Positions 38,101-52,450 of a stretch of DNA of 64,000 nucleotides are shown here, piece after piece; the stretch's first letter is position 1, and every line of letters starts with the position of its first letter. A model generated the notes under the pieces. The model was not told where the DNA came from. It did no database searches and worked only from the letters and a program-made list of their open reading frames with translations. The translations under genes and the position numbers were made by a program. Location: assembly GCA_034620365.1 (NCBI GenBank), contig JAQGEQ010000003.1, positions 930,001 to 994,000 of the forward strand, written 5' to 3'. This stretch comes from Pegea sp. RAD2-039 (Eukaryota; Chordata; Thaliacea; Salpida; Salpidae).

Positions 38101-40863
38101 CAATAAAAAAATGTTTTTAGCTAAAAAATACCAAAGCGTTTAAAATAGTAAAATAATCGAAGAACTAATAAAACATCGTGTGATTGGTTTGATAAGAAAC
38201 AGAATTCAGTTGAAAGATATCGAAAGAAAAATGTTGTAACTTGATAGTAGGTAAACTGGTTATCAAGCTTACTTGCAAATCAAGATTTGGTGATTGAAGA
38301 TTTGATTTTGATTGAATGAAACCATCACCAGAGTCTATCAGTTGCTAAAAAAGAAAGAACAAATATTCTGGTGATTTGAGAAAATGATGTCGTTTATAAC
38401 AACATCTTTAAATAAACTTTGATGAGCAAATTCTATAAATATTTTTTATATTATTTTAAGAGCATTTTTCATTTAGTTTCGTCAAATATATATAAGTCTC
38501 GTATTTATAGAATATTTTATAATTATACAAATTTTTTAAATAAAACAAATAATTATAGAAATTGTTGTTTACTAAAAGTACCTGTCCACTAACTTTATTT
38601 TGATGAACTGAGATATTTCCTTTTTTCAAATCTTCTTCAAATTTGTGTTCGCTTACTTCATTTTGCAATCTAGATAACATTTCACAAATAGTTTTTATTA
38701 ATTCATTTTTTAACTCTATTTTCTCGCAAATATTTTTCGGTTTTATTAAATATGTTAACTTCAAAACCTTTCTATTACTTCCAGTAACCGATTTTTCTCA
38801 TTTTCCAGAAGAACCTGATTTTGTTTCAAAGCAGAAATTTCAGTTTCAAAACATAATTGTTTTTGATGAGAATTTTCAACAAATTTCTTCAATCTAACAA
38901 AAAATAACAATAAACATTTCACAAACCACAACGTCACCAAACCTTTTATCTAATTCTTCTTCTTTTACTTCTTTACTCTTCAATTTCATCTCAAACTTCT
39001 TTTTACTTTCAGTTTGATCCCACAAAGCTTTTTTAGTCTCTAGTTCACTCGCTTCAACCCGGGTTTCGAGTTTTCTTCGCAAACACTTATTTTTTAATCT
39101 GGAAAGGTTTTCTGGTCACCAACAAACCTAATTTCAGCCCTCAAAAGGTTTTCTGTGTCTGACAACAACTGTTCCGCTGATGTTAACTTTATTTGTTTGA
39201 TTTTTATATCTTCATCAAGTTTATTTCTTCTTTCAATAAAATCTGCCTCCTTCTTTTTCGATTTAGTTTTAATATCTTCAAGCTGAAAAAAGAAAATAAA
39301 TTTTGAGCTACACCTGAAAATATGATATCATTTTAGTGTCTCAGTTTTATCTGATAATTTTTTAAATTGTTGATTGATAAAAATATTGAGGTTTTTTGAA
39401 AAGTTCAAATAAACAGCAATTTAAAACTATTTTTTGACACTCTATTTACTGATAAGATTTTATTTTTAAAATCATATTTTTAGATCTGTTGAGGTTTCTA
39501 CAGATCCCACCTTTCCTATCTTGATGAGAGAAATCTTATTTAGACTATCGTAAGTGACCAACACTAATAAACAATTCTACTAATATTCAAAACCCACCAG
39601 CAAAATTAAGAGAAAAATAATTGAGATATTATTAAAAAATATCTAAAAAAATAAATAATGAAAAGTGTTTAGGAATGGTTTTGTAGCCAGAAAAACTTCA
39701 GCAGATGACTTTAACTCTTTTAGTCTTTAACACTATTAATTATTCACCTGTTTTTCTAGATCCAAAATTCTCTGATTCTTTAGTGAAGTAGAATCAGATA
39801 AATCCCATTCAACTTCTTGAAGTTTATTTTTTAGATCTGAAATTACTTTTTCATTTTCTTTTGTATCAATTTCACTTTTTTTAATCTTTTCGTTTGCAAA
39901 ATTTAGCTCAATTTGTAAGAGTTTTGCCTGATACAAAGAAAAGTTATAAATTATTTATTTAATTTGTTTTTATTTATCAGTAAAAAGGCTACTATAGGAT
40001 GTGCACAAGATTTTCAATCATAATTACAAACTTAATTATTAATGACTAATTACTTTCATTTGATGCTCTGTCCTTTTTTTATCAAGTTCATCTATAATTT
40101 TTTTTGTGTCTTTGTCCTTATTCATCAACATTTCTTCACAATCATGAGTTAATTCCAATTTCTGTGACTCTAACTCATTTTGTAGTTGGAAAACTTCAAA
40201 TTGGAGGTCCCGTTGTCTCTTATCAATTTCTTCATTCATATTCTCTTCTATTCTTATCTGAAACAATAAAAAAACATTTATAAGAAGTATTGATAAATTA
40301 TTACATAACTTAGTTTAATAAAATTAAGAATATTAATAGTTTTTAACTCACTTTATCAGCATTTAAAAGATCCAAGTCTCTTTTACTTTGAATCAGAAGT
40401 TGTCTGTAACTTCTATCAGATTCTAATCTTAGCTTTTCTTCATTTTCAAGTTTAGTTTTATAATTATCAACTAATATTTTCAAGTCACTAACTTCTGACA
40501 AAAGCGCTGAATGTGAAATCTGTAAGACTGTAATTTAGAAAGCAAACTTTATATAAAAGTCATCTAAATTTTACTTTTACTTGCTGAAGATTTTCTTCTA
40601 ATGTTTTCAGCTCCACATCTCTGTCTTCTAAAAGCTAAATTCAATAAAATTTTTTATGAAATTTTTAAGGAAACACTTTTTATACTTACTTTAAGATTAT
40701 ATTTAAAATCATTTTTCAACTGAAAAAATTGTGGTTCTAACACATTGTTTTTATCTTTTTCTAGCTTTAATGCATCTTGCAGTGATTTAATTTGTAGACT
40801 TATTGCAGCCTTCCAATCTAATTCTTGCTTTGTAACAAGTTTGTTAATTTCATCTAAATCCAT
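35174..40863 (-). CDS. CCDC57: CCDC57 orthologue, coiled-coil centrosomal/centriolar-satellite protein
   Basis: Twenty-one exons join in phase to give 858 aa (human about 915): 40863-40690, 40634-40581, 40519-40352, 40257-40054, 39927-39748, 39282-39128, 39098-38943, 38893-38768, 38669-38582, 38344-38273, 37990-37895, 37103-37028, 36890-36816, 36763-36574, 36515-36344, 36296-36206, 36085-35948, 35913-35820, 35750-35683, 35557-35450, 35265-35174. Recognition rests on three stretches matching vertebrate CCDC57 as I recall it: the start (DEINKLVTKQELDWKA); NDFKYNLKLLEDRDVEL at about 51-67 (human EDFVYNLQVLEERDLEL); and NLKLVIKQM followed by DQYIASLEDKV near 467-502 (human SLRNAIAQM and DYVLALEAEI). 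Nearly the whole length is heptad-like coiled coil; the last 30 residues are basic. Vertebrate CCDC57 acts in centriole duplication, spindle integrity and ciliogenesis. Most introns are under 130 bp; one is 791 bp. The weakest junction is the GTCTTA donor after 36816. Confidence 0.85.
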
Positions 40864-42880
40864 TTTATAATCAAATAAATATTCTAAGAAACATAATGAA
40901 TATTTAGCAACAAAACAAATTATAGAAATCATAATCTACCACATGTAGGAAATAAAAACAAGTAGATCCAATAGTTCAAGTAGGTTCTAGGTCACATACA
41001 ATCTTTATTTTTTAACTTAAAATTTGTGATGATTTAGTTAGTTTAATCTAAAACGTTTTATTTACTCCTTTTACAAAAACATTTCTATTTTCAATTCCTT
41101 TCAATTTATTTGTTTTTCAGAAATGAAGATATTATTGTTATTTATCTTTTATGATTAATACTCATTAAGCTTTATCAAACAAAGATTAACTTGTTGTTTC
41201 AGAAAAAACAAAACAACAGGAGAACTAATTGACTTTAAATTTTTAACTCTAAAAAATAAAAGACAATAAAAGTCGTTTATAAAAAATATTAAAGAAAAAT
41301 TTTAGATATAAAAATTTTTTGTTTGTATAAAAGTTTTATATATATAATAGAAATATAAATAATTTTTAGAAGAAATTACGGAGAAAATAATTTATAATGT
41401 TCAAACTTTAATTGTTTTCAATATGCTACTATTATGAAAATTCCACTAAAAATTAAAAAAAAAACAAGTTATTAAAAAGAATTTTATTATAAAAAAGAAT
41501 TATAAATAATTTACTCTTAAAAATATACAAAAAAAAACAGCTTATCATGTAAAAAATATTAAGATAAATAATAATTTAGTCAACACTAATCATAACATTA
41601 CAAAAAACTCATTCAAAAGTTTGTAATCAAAACAATTTTTTGAAATTTGTTATATTTGTAACTGACAAACATTTAATTGTTGTAAGCTCAGCATTCAAAA
41701 AGTACTAACGCAATTTGTAAACATTACAACGAATGATAAACTATTTCTTTTAATTAAGGAATTACATTAATTCTTTTAAAGCCTATTTATATATACATTA
41801 TTTAAATTATACTTAAAACTACATGAATTATAAATAATAATAAAATTTATAATCTTTATATATAAGCATTTTTTAAAGATTTCTTAAACCTCAACAAAAT
41901 GTGTTCACTACCGAAGTAAAAATAAAAAAATATTTGATTATTGATATGACTAAAAGATTAACTTTTTAAATAGGTTAGAATTATATTTGAAAATTTTAAG
42001 TCTGATAGTAGTGAAATAGTTAGTTTTGCAATGACTGAAAAATTAGCTAACTGATAATCTAATTATAAAATGATTATTTCAATGATTTTGCATGTAAAAT
42101 AACGATAATATATCTACAGATGTACTACAAATAACTTTACCTGTTAATTTTTCAAGTTGTCGAGTATTTGATTATTATTATACTAGGATCAAGGTTTGAG
42201 AAAGTACTGAGAAAAGTATATAGTTTTTAGTAAATAAAAATCAGTTTGACATCAAAATGTACAAATATTAAAAAATTGGACTTCATATTCTTAAGATTTC
42301 TAATTACTGGATCTTATCTTTTGAAATAATGAAATAATTCAATTTTTAGTATTTTAAGTTCTTCCAAACACTGTTTAAGTATCTTATGAAAGTTTCTTAA
42401 CTTCTTTTGTATTATAGTATAAAAAAGTATGTTATTTAGAAGTCATAAGACTGCATAGACAAATGGGAGTAAAAAGCATAAGAAACTTGAGAATAGTTTT
42501 AAGTGAAAATTATCCGAACTTTATTACAAACTGACAAACAACAGGAACTTTTAAAGAACTCTACTTTACTATAAACTAAGGACAACTCATTAGAGTGTTA
42601 TCTATCAGCAACTAATAGCCAAGACTACACAAGACAATTTTCATCAAAATCTTTGATGTTTTCTCCTGCGTATACATATTTCTTTTTTATTAAATATACG
42701 TATATTGCGTGATAAAATTCTGTTATATAGTTCAAATATGTTGCATTTTACCCTAACAAGCAGTTAAAAGGTATCATATGCTTACTGAGATAATAGTATT
42801 GTAATATTATTTGTAATATTAGTATTGTAACATGTTATTTAGGCCCTAACAAGGTTCAATGTGACATCTACGAGAACGTT
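40864..42880. other. A+T-rich upstream flank of CCDC57
   Basis: No open frame of note. On the minus strand, TTTCTTAG about 20 bases before the CCDC57 ATG could be an acceptor, so a short untranslated exon may lie in this stretch. I saw no X-box (GTTRCC-type RFX site) that would mark a ciliary-gene promoter. Confidence 0.4.
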
Positions 42881-45540
42881 CAGATCTCTTGAATTGCGGT
42901 TTGCCTTGCTTTCGTCTTTGATTTTCGAATTTTCATCTCGATATTTAAGTTGCTAAGGTATTTAATGACTTTTAGCCGGGAGACTGTTCTTTGGGATGCT
43001 TGGCTTCAGTTGCAGGTGTTTCGGTATCTTTATTTGTAACTTTGCTAACTCAAGCTCTGCTTCCTTATCTTTCAAACCTTCGGCCATTAAGCATTACCAC
43101 CAAATAAAGTTTATAACAGGATCTTAAAAGGATTTTTAAGCTTTTTCTTCTTTTTATAAAACTTACTCATACTTATTAAAAATTGCTTTATCATTGAAAT
43201 AAAATCCTAAACTATAGCGATTTTGGACAATGAAATGTATGTATACTTGGTTAAAAGCATCCTAAGTCAGCCTGAACGATCCATTGTCAATTGTAAATAT
43301 TCCACAGATTTTATGAAATACTGGAAAAACTCTATTATGGCGTCTGAATTTACTGGCTACAGGTTTTCTACTAAGTCTGACTTGCAAATAATGAAAATTT
43401 GTTAAAACAGCTTCTGCTCTTATAATATTTCTTTATCACCTGAAGATTAACTCTGCAAAAATGAATTGCCAAAAATATTAGATGGCTGAGCTACTTCAAC
43501 CTTAAATTAGCATTAACCTTTGCTAATCTTCAAACCCTTAGTTATTTTTTTATTTATAAGACCATTTACCAAACATAGTACCAATAAGTATGTTTACCAT
43601 CTTTAGATAACCCATTAAATGATTTAATTTTCCAGAAAGCTGAGTAGCGTACAAATATTAAGGGAATTGGTCAATCATCACATTTCTCTTCGTCTTTTTT
43701 GAGGTCACATGCATATAGACTATTTCCAATTTAAAATACGTATTTCTGAAATCATAAACTTTGATACTTTCAAACTTTAAATAAATCATCCTTAAATTTG
43801 CTACTGTCAGTATTTTTTTTTATTTTAGACTCACAAAATATACTACTTCACTTTCATAGCATCCATAGAAATACTATCACCAAAGATTTGGCTGTTCTAC
43901 TGGACATATTTATGAAGAACCGTTTTCGTATTTTAATCGGAATCTAATCATATCAACTTTGTTTTCAGCTGTCGTGACCTAAATTTATATTCATTGTCGA
44001 TATATATAAAAGTTAAAATAGTGGAACATTTTTAAATAAAAAAGTATTAAACAAGACAAATTTATTTTATTTATTAGCAACAAAATAAAAGCTAAGAAAA
44101 ACGAATAAAAATCGCCTTAGCTTTGTAGTCTGGGTGTCTTTTAAATTTAGAACCTGTTTTAGCAATTTTTTAAATAATAGCTCAAAAGATAAAACACCAT
44201 AATCATAGTAGCCTAAAAACTGTTCAAGTCTTTTTGGTGGCCAAGTCCCAGCGTTGAAAACTACTAACAACTTTATATATTTATTCTTTTAGTAAAAAAG
44301 CAAAAAAAGAAGCTATGTATAGGTACGGCATATCATGCCACTTCTTAAGCCAACTATTTGTAGTAGAAAGCAGCACCAAGGGCGACCCCGAGTTGGATGG
44401 TAGATTATATATGAATCAAATACTGTATATTCAACCTTCTTATCTTCTTTAAGGTCCAACCTTCGTGTCTGCTTTAAATCAAGGTCAGAAATTCTCTCAA
44501 TTTCATAACCAAAAACAGACTGAATTATTTTCGAACCTCTAATATTAATTTCTTATAAAATATATGGATGTCATATGATAATTATTATATATCCTTGTAT
44601 CACAGGCAAAACTTGTTTTGATTCCAGTTTTGGTGGTAGGTTAGAAACAAGATATATCCACTACAACAAATTTGGCTGTCGATATGGTCATGTACGACAT
44701 CAAGATGAACACAACAAGGGTCCAGCTGTCCATATAATGATAAACTGCGAAATAAAAGGATGCTATGTGACTCAGATGAGGCTTTAAAGTACTAAGATTG
44801 CTAAGACCTACTCAAGGATTCTCCAATGATAAATTTCTATACAAACTTGGATGATGGAAGGGTTGATTCAATGAGTTTGAGAGTCCGTATATATCGGATG
44901 CAAGGCGACTGGTTCTCGAGAATAAGCTACATAAAAGATGCAATTTCTAAAATTATTTTACCTTGGCATCTCTCTGAATTGGAGGTAACTTAAGGGAGCA
45001 CCAAAGACAGTCCATATATATTCTTAATTTAAATAAGAATCAAAGTATGAAAACCGAATAAGAACTGTGAAGAAAAGAACTCCAGCGATCTGTCAACAGT
45101 TCCGGCTTTATAAAGCATTCCAAAAGGATGCTCCAGTAAATGAGTCACTAAATCCAGATTAGTTTGTCTATCTTAGAAAGAAAGTAAGGTAATGATGGTT
45201 ATTGAACCGATAATATTAGTAGCTGAGTCCTACAATGCAAAGAAGTGCACCAGAAGCAGCTAATTTAATGAAGAGCATTAAATAAGAGCTTCAAGTCTTA
45301 AAATGAGCTGGAATGATGTCTAAGCCCTAAGAAGCTGGAAGGTTTTGAAGGAGACAGATATAAGAGCTGAATTACCGCTCCAACTTTTCTTAGGCCATTT
45401 TTCAAGGTCCTTTCTCCGTGTGGAGTAAGTAATGCTCATTTATTAGGACTGCTTGATCATGCAAGATGCTGATAGACGTTATCATCGGTTCGATATCGGT
45501 TGAGCCGACTAAACGAAGAATCGATACTGTAACCGTCAGT
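42881..45540. pseudogene. Possible decayed gene or mobile-element remnant, unidentified
   Basis: G+C is clearly higher than in the surrounding 40.9-51 kb, and short open stretches with mixed amino-acid content appear in shifting frames. Examples on the plus strand are 43223-43405 and 44575-44787 (near its middle, GGRLETRYIHYNKFGCRYGH). Another plus-strand frame near 45060-45160 reads KKRTPAICQQFRLYKAFQK before a stop. Frequent stops and frame changes suggest old coding DNA. I cannot name the family, I find no flanking terminal repeats, and I cannot exclude a non-coding island. Confidence 0.25.
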
Positions 45541-48500
45541 TTACATTTTGATGTATTTGACAAAATGAATTTTACTGTAATTAATCATTTGTTTTTTTTA
45601 GAAATAAATAAATTATTGATTTCATAGGAAATTTTAAAAAGGTGAATTAATGTTAGTTCTAGTATTTCTTCTTAAAAAAACCTGTTCAAAGGTTACTTAT
45701 TAAAACAGAAACTCTCAATATAAGCTTCATTAGTTTTAGATCTAAATCTAATTTTTTTATTAAATGTATATTTGCTTTTGAAGTTTTAAAGATCATACAT
45801 TCATTGCAGTCCTGTAGCTATCTACTTCATGTAATTAGCTTATTTAAATTATATTCTTAATCGAAACACTGATCTATTTATATATTTAAATGTTTTATTT
45901 AGCGATATGAGTATTTGATTTATTTGCAAACAAATTTTCTCGCTCATAAAACTATTTTGGGTAACTTTTTAATAAGTTTTTCTTTAATTTGTCTGATTTT
46001 GAGGCATCTTAGCTTTGTGTATAAGGATTTGGTAATCCGTTGGCTTATATTTTTCTTAAATTATTTTTATAAATTTTCAAAATAAAAACAAATAAAGCTT
46101 GATTCAAGTTTCAGATTGTTTGATATTTGAATAAGCTGATATTTTCATTTACAAAATACTTATTCTTTAAAACTACTCTTTTTAAACTTCTTACTTTTGT
46201 TTGATAAGTTTACTTTCATTATTTATGAAGCCCATAATATTAAATGAATTTAAATAAATGATATAAATGAACTGATATATAAAGTTTTAATAAACTTTAT
46301 GCTTATAAAGGTCGAAAAATGAAGATAAGGTCAATTTCTTAAGAATACTTAGTTTTTGTAGGTATCATTAATATTTGGTTAGCAATCTCCAAAAAGCTGT
46401 GTGCAGTGTTCTTAATGAAACAACTTTTTTATTATTGGTTTAACTATTAAAAACTTTCCGCTAGGTAGAGCTAAAACTTAAAGTTTAAATAAAATGTTAA
46501 TAGCTAGAAAAATCAAAACTATCACAAGAATTTGATAAAAACAAATCTTTGGAACCAAAATAGCATTCAAAAAATTTATTTCTTAATTAATCATTTAGAC
46601 AACTTAGTTAAGATAACATCAAAGCTTTTAATGCTGATAAATTGCAACAGTAATTTGATATATCTTAAGTTGGCAGCAAAACTTTAAAGATAGTCAAACT
46701 ATGTTTTATCAACTTTCACTTAAGCTCAATAAGCCTAAAAATAAGTTTATCAAAAACAGTAATATCATTAAAAAGTATTACATAGACTCAAAAAAAAGTC
46801 TTTTAAGTTTTTAATTATTTAGATTAAACCGAAATAAAGTTAACATTTCTTTCAACTAAGCTCAGAAACTGAATAAAACTTTTTTAATTATTTCAAGGTT
46901 GTTACTCGTTGAAATCTATTTTTATTTGTATTTAAAATTGAATAAAGCTTCGTTTAGCAGCGTTGAAAGGTTGTTTTCAATCACTCAAACTATTCAAATA
47001 TTTTGTATTTATTGCTCCATAAAAAATAATTATTTTCAAACTTATTAAAATTAATATCATAGTTTCTGCTCAATCAACAGCACATATATACTGATGACTG
47101 ATGAATTTGATTTAGATAAATGTCAAGTCAAAAAGCTCTATATATGACAATCAAAATAGTTTGATCGCTTTGTAAGAACGTTTTCATTGGATGTTATTGA
47201 AAGGTTAGTAGACCACACATATCTCATTTTTCTGATGAATGAAACTTCCATTTTCTTTAAATTTGTTTATAAAAGCCACTGCATTTTGACTTGTTGACAT
47301 TTTTGTTGTCATTGTTGGTTAGCTGTGTACAAACGTTTTACTAGCATGAAGTTATTAATAATTTCAATAAAAATTGAAAATATCCGTCTATTATATTAAG
47401 ATATTTTCACACAAAAATATATGTAGATTTGATCATTTATAATTTACTTTCAGGTTGCTTTTTATTTTCAATGAAATTGAAGAAGTTTTATTGATGTATT
47501 GCAGATCTTAAATGCAAATTTAAAGCACAAATTTATTTTTCGTAATATCAATCAAATAACTGCTGACTTGTAAATTCCATTTTAAAACTAATTTAATTGA
47601 TAAAAAACCTTATACTTTTACGTGGCAAAGTAGATAACATAGTTTGTAATCAATAGTTTATTTAGATTTATTCTCAAAAAATGTTGGAGTTTAAGATTAG
47701 ACTATTTAAATAATTTAAATCGTCAAACTAATTACTGTAAACTTTTGGTTCTCATGTTTTGATTGGTTACTGTTTGTGATTTAAAACTTAGATTATGGTT
47801 TTTAACGGTACAACATTTATTTTAATTAAAAATATATTTGCTTAATCATTATTATCTTAATTTTTTAGCTACTATTAAAACGAATTTAATCTAAAATACA
47901 TATATAAGCTGTTAGATTAATAAAATACCACATCAAATTAAAAATTTCTAATCGTTTTCAGTGTAATCTTTTTAATCTTAAATAATAAAGATTTGGTAAA
48001 ATAGTTATCGATTAGTTTTATTTATTTAAATTTGTTCTTCGATAATAAAACAGTTTATTTTTAGTTTATGAAAACTAGCTCTTGAAAAATATAAATTGCT
48101 TATGGTCAATAGCCTTTGATAAATATTTTGGTGAAACAGCCTTTGATCAAAAGCCTAGACATTAAATGTATTCATAAAAACTATGTTATATAAATTATTA
48201 AGAAGAAAAAGTAAGATTCAGTGACAAACCCTTTTGTTTTGCTTAAAGCAGTATTTATAAACGCTGAAAACTTTATTTATGAGACTTACTAATGTACAAT
48301 AATTTGAAATATAGTTTGATTAAACTTAAAATGTAGTTTTAAATGATGAATTAAATGTTAAATAAATTTGTCAGTGGGTATTTTAAATAAATTTTTTAAA
48401 TAGTTCTGATTAAAATGTTTATCAAATAATACATTATCAAGTTGATGTATTTAATCATTGGTAGTAAAAAGTAGTTGACTAGTTTAACCATTCAAATTTT

Positions 48501-51000
48501 AAATATGTTTATAAAACATGTTATAAAAAAATTAAATCATTTTTTTAATTAAATATTTATTTCTTCATATTGATTTTTTTTTCTAAAACGCTTATTTTAG
48601 TTTTTTTTTAATATATGAACATAAAAATCATTTGAAGAACTATTAAAGAAACCTTTTATGTTTTGACAGATGAAATATAAAAATTAATAACGTTTTAAAC
48701 TTCTTAAGCAAAGATTTTTGCTTCATTTAATCTTTCAAAAATACGTTTAGACGTATAAACCAAAAAATGTTTTCAATTAATGTTCATTTATTATCAAAAA
48801 TACTTTAAAGATTAAAAACACATTTAAAGCAGAATTTAATATGATTAATTAAAAAAAAAATGTTTAAATATCCAACCGTAAATAATCGGTTCAGAAATGA
48901 TTTATTACATTAAAATCACTCATGGCAACTTAAAAGCTTCTAAATGATTTTCTTCTATATATTTGATTAAATCAACTAAAAACAACATTAATCATCTTTA
49001 TATCAGCAAGTTTTTTTAACAGCCCATTATTTTTTTAGGACTGAACGTAAAATTAGTAAAATATAGTATCCTAAAAGAAGCAATAATAAAACGAAAATTC
49101 TTAATTTTACACTAATGCAAATAACGCAAACAAAAGAAAAACTTTAAATCTTAAAAAAGTTTAAAAAGCTTAGTGACCTATACAAATATTTTATAAATTA
49201 TTAAAAACATGATATTAAGAAAATTTCAGTTCTTGTAAGCATTTGTTCATAAGACTTTTTATTCAGGCAGTTTAAAAATGTTAAATTTTAAGACCTTCTG
49301 AAAACAATTTTAGTTGAAATATCTGCTTACTCATTGATTGAGTTATGCTTTCATAGTTGAATATTTAATTTTCTTTTATTGCTTTTTTGTACAAGGTTAA
49401 AACGCGGAATTTCTAGTAGGCTTCCATCTAATATGTCAACCAGTCATCGAAACTTCAAATATTCTATTTGAGACCATCACATACTCTTTTATTTATTTTT
49501 CCTTTTACAACAAACGCTTTCAAATATTATTTTCCTTTGAGCATAGATGCTTTGCATATTTATTCTGTAAGATATTTTATATATTACAATTGAGATTGAT
49601 AAGTAAACACACATTGAAATCACCTGGTTGCTTACTTCAATCATTTTAAATGTTCATTAAACGTTTGCTGAAACAACCTAAATATTAATGCAAACATCAA
49701 AAACTTTTTGTTATTTGCATTTGAATCAATCTAAAACCTAATTTATTGTATGCTAAACCTTTAATGACTTTTATTTGTAAAATTTTATACCAAATTAGAG
49801 ATTTTGTAACATATGGGTTTGTAGAACAAACTCAAATTTCTCTTTGATCTTAGCGGTGAAAGATTAATAGAACAAACGCCAAAAAAGTAAACAGCAAAAT
49901 TCATTTGTTTCTTCAGTTTATTATATGGTTAAAAATCTTGTATCTTCATATTGAAAACCGCTCATAAAAGTATCTATAACTGTCAATAATTCCATCAAAC
50001 GTCACACCTGAAAGCCGGTATATTCTTCAAATAAAAAAATTGTCTTGTAAAAAGAATAAATCACTTGACTGAAATCATTATCTTTGACAAATATGAAAAA
50101 CAAAATTTATAGGGCTTATCAATCAGTTTTTTAGCTATTGTTTGATTTAAAGAAATTTTCAAAAAGTTTTCACCATTGTCTTGAAAACTTTAACTTAAAT
50201 AAATACAACTTGATATATTAGTTTTAATGCTTTCACCTTTTAATTATTTAATTAGAAAATATTTTGAGCTTTGTTTGAAATTCTACAGACAGTTTTCAAC
50301 CAATTTATTAGATATCTTTACAAATTTTTTGAGGGGATGAAAACTATTTGATTTTAAGATTGCTAATCTGCTTCACGAAGTTTAAATTAAATTTTTCAAC
50401 TTTTACTGGAAAAAAAAATTATTCTCCTTAACTAGGCATCACAGTATGTTGATCTTGTTATCTAGTAAATTGGTTGAAAATATTAAAACACTTCAAAAAA
50501 TGTCATCAATAAAAACTTGAGTTGTATTTAATAATAATAAATATATAACTAATAAGAGAAACCACTTTAGTCTGCAATTTGTTTAAATGGTGGCATAAGA
50601 GAGTAAATTAATTTAATAAACGAAAACATTTTTACCAAATGTTTAAAAACTGAGGCGTATTTATTATAAAAAAAGACTTTTATTTATTTAGCTGTTAGAA
50701 TGCATAATTTTTTATAATTAAATTTGCTATGTAGAAACAACCGAACGGAAATTTTCGAAATTAAAGATGTTTACGAGCAAAAACAAATTTAAATTAATTT
50801 AAGGCATCAAAAAACAAATGAATTTTTCATTTTAAATTGGACGACTAAGTTTGATAAATTACAAATATAAGAACATTTATAAAAAATTAATCGGGGAAAG
50901 GTTTTTGGTCTAAAATACTTTAATTTTGTGATATTTTTTTGAAATTAACTTATATTTAACTAGCAAGTATATGAAAAATCATAATTAACTGTAGATTAGT
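45541..51000. other. Gene-free A+T-rich stretch
   Basis: Very A+T-rich throughout with stops in all frames. No motif, repeat or RNA gene is recognised. Confidence 0.5.
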
Positions 51001-52450
51001 AAAGTATTAAGAAGATGAATTACTGTCCAGAACTTAAACAACAAATTTATTTTTTGATGGAATTTCAATATAGAAAGGATAATGAAACTCTATTTATGGA
51101 ACTTCCAGATTAACGTCGATGGTAACTAAGAAACTGAAATAAAAAGTTCATCATTTATTAAGTAAGTATAAAACTGGATGCAGAAGGCCAGTCGTAAAGC
51201 AACCAAGATAAAAAAATTCTTTTCAACTCATTAATTACAAGGGTTTGAGTTATAGAGAATTAAAAAAAAAACTTCAAAACAGACAAGTAAATCACTATTT
51301 TGTATTGCAATCAAATTTTGTTCGTTTAATCTCCTGATTGAAACGCATACGAAACAATAATGTGCATTTAAAATTGAGTTTAATTTAGTCAACAAACAGA
51401 AAATATGATTTTAACCAGCACAAAACTGATAGCGAAAATGCTGTTGAAAGTTTATTCAGTATATTAGCGATAGTAAATTACAAAGTAAATAACAATTTCA
51501 TTACGAAAAATATAAAAAAAAAACTTGAGTTGAAGTAAATTCCCGTGTTGGGGGTCCGAGAGATTGTAATCTAAGATCTAATAGCGCGTTTCAGTGAGTT
51601 ATTTAAGCATCTTGTATTACTTAAAAGATCCTAATCAAATATCATCTTGCCCTTAGAATTTAAAAGTTGTAACATCACATATAAGAAAGATGAAATTTAC
51701 ATTTATAACTTGATATTATTAGGTACGTATACAAGACATTATTGACTTTCTAGCTGATACTTATGTGACTTCAAAACCATTTTACATTGAATCTAGAATA
51801 AACAGTGGTAAAATCTTATGGTAAAACCAAAAGTGCTTTTCAAATAGATTATATGTGTCATAGTTAAAGTTAAGAGAGATCACTTTAACGGTTAAAACTT
51901 TTGAATAACTTGCCTAACGCAGTTAAATAAGGTTGCTAAAAATGTCACTCAATATAAGCAAGGCGCCAAATTTATTTCAGCTTGACGCTACCCGTAACGT
52001 TTTTGGCTTCTATACTGTAATCTATTCGTCCATCAAAATCTAAAGCAAACTATAGTTTAAATGCCACCTAAGTTATCGTTGCTGTCAAGATACCATGCTA
52101 TACAGTCATTTTCAACTTTCACGGTTACTTCCTCTATTCAATGGACTAGATACTGTCTTTTTACCTCCATCATTGCATCTTACACAGCTTGCGCAAAATT
52201 ATGATTGATAGGCAGTGTTTCAAATCTATTTTTCTGTAAATTTCTTTAAATCATCACGGCTTCAATTATAATGCTTTTAACCAATTTGCTTTGTAACTGA
52301 AACAAACTTTTGACATTAAGAGTTTATTGTTGTACCTATTTTCCGGGGTTAACGTTTCATTTTAGCGACGACAGTTTAATGAGTATGACTTTCCAAAGAA
52401 ATTCTACAAACTTTTGACAGAAAGTTAAATTTAATTGAATGCAAAAACAT
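51001..52450. other. Patch with decayed-looking open stretches, unidentified
   Basis: Composition is slightly richer in G+C. A 32-codon plus-strand frame starts at an ATG at 51015 (MNYCPELKQQIYFLMEFQYR) and ends in TAA. Short open runs follow in other frames near 51.40-51.55 kb. Nothing reaches domain length or resembles a family I know. Confidence 0.15.

Noticed and set aside
35174-40863. First impression of an ANKRD26-like coiled coil
   Set aside because: Only generic coiled-coil similarity. The N-terminal DFKYNLKLLEDRDVEL and the central VIKQM and YIASLE motifs fit CCDC57 better, and no ankyrin repeats are present.
45488-45520. GGTTCGATA word resembling a tRNA B-box
   Set aside because: The flanking bases do not pair as a T-stem, and no A-box is seen at the proper distance.
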